Source of the DNA: an archaeon
Lineage (GTDB): Archaea > Thermoproteota > Nitrososphaeria > Nitrososphaerales > Nitrosopumilaceae
Length of the DNA stretch: 5,539 bases
Direction of reading: 5' to 3'
Assembly: GCA_021824845.1 (NCBI GenBank)
Contig: JAKAJY010000145.1
Location: 1-5,539 of the forward strand
The notes beneath the pieces were generated by a model, which did not search any database, was not told the DNA's origin, and was given only the letters and a program-made list of their open reading frames with translations. Shown here piece by piece: positions 5,300 to 5,539 of this stretch. Numbering within the stretch: position 1 is the stretch's first letter; each line of letters begins with the position of its first letter. Made by a program: the position numbers and the translations under genes.

Positions 5300-5539
5300 T
5301 CAAGTTACTTCACGTAAAATGATGACCGTGTTGGTATCAGATACGCCTGGCACCTTTCGAAGTGCATCAATTGCTAGATTGATTTCTGTAATGTTTGGAG
5401 ATGAGATTATAACTGCAATGTCGTACTGCCCCGTGATTTCGTATACTGTTTTTACACCATCTAGTTTGGTGAGTCTTGCTGAAACCTTGGATGTGTCCAT
5501 GGAGGATTCCACTGAAATGAGAACAATTGCCTTGGAGAT
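5300..5539 (-). CDS. Lrp/AsnC-type ligand-binding (RAM) domain protein, 5' end cut by window
   Basis: The visible 79 residues form one complete RAM domain, the amino-acid-sensing fold of Lrp/AsnC regulators. The order is beta strand (KAIVLISVE), helix (DTSKVSARLTKL), strand (GVKTVYEITGQ), the characteristic G-x-YD turn leading into YDIAVIISSP, helix (NITEINLAIDALRKV) and final strand (TNTVIILRE). The frame stays open to the right edge, so the start is not certain. A GTG at 5510-5512 and an ATG at 5499-5501 exist but would remove the first beta strand, so the true start is probably at or beyond the edge. The opening ISKAIVLISVE resembles stand-alone RAM proteins of about 75-85 residues that lack a DNA-binding domain, but a full Lrp with an N-terminal helix-turn-helix outside the window is equally compatible. 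Its place just upstream of lysine genes recalls the Lrp-like regulator LysM near the Sulfolobus lysine genes. A role in sensing lysine here is inference. Confidence 0.82.
   Translation of the reverse strand: MSKAIVLISVESSMDTSKVSARLTKLDGVKTVYEITGQYDIAVIISSPNITEINLAIDALRKVPGVSDTNTVIILREVT

Overview
The window looks like a chromosomal segment of an archaeon, most likely an ammonia-oxidising member of the Nitrososphaerota (Thaumarchaeota). The reasons are the amino-carrier (LysW) type of lysine synthesis, diphthine synthase, the archaea-specific CTP-dependent riboflavin kinase and RibL-type FAD synthase, a TATA-box promoter just ahead of a near-leaderless start, and very tight gene packing. By eye the GC content is moderate (low to mid 40s percent), which would suit a Nitrosotenuis-like group I.1a lineage. 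That placement is an inference, not a measurement.

Layout: nearly everything lies on the minus strand and reads from right to left. At the right edge (5300-5539) is a 5'-truncated Lrp/AsnC-type ligand-binding (RAM) domain gene. Then comes a 118-base regulatory gap holding a direct repeat, a long interrupted inverted repeat and a TATA box. Next is a compact six-gene cluster: homocitrate synthase (ATG at 5181), lysW (55 codons, 3830-3997), lysX, lysK, dphB and ribL. The first five genes are joined by 2-base and 3-base gaps, a 4-base overlap (GTGA) and a 1-base overlap (TAATG). ribL follows after 37 bases and starts with TTG. On the plus strand at the left edge, the 3' end of a CTP-dependent riboflavin kinase gene (ribK) runs tail-to-tail into ribL with a 4-base overlap.

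How the genes work together: homocitrate synthase commits 2-oxoglutarate and acetyl-CoA to 2-aminoadipate. LysX ligates the amino group of aminoadipate to the C-terminus of the carrier LysW. After reduction and transamination by LysZ, LysY and LysJ (not in this window), LysK releases lysine and regenerates the carrier. DphB methylates the diphthamide precursor on aEF2. RibK and RibL turn riboflavin into FMN and FAD.

Most notable points: (1) LysW ends in EDWGQ, not the family's EDWGE, so the residue that should carry the substrate is a glutamine, as in Gln-ending forms of the bacterial tag Pup. (2) Diphthine synthase carries an extra C-terminal helical domain resembling DUF357. (3) FAD synthase carries an extra N-terminal winged-helix-like domain. 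(4) A paired-repeat element sits between the RAM-domain gene and the lysine cluster. No mobile elements, CRISPR arrays or stable RNA genes were seen.
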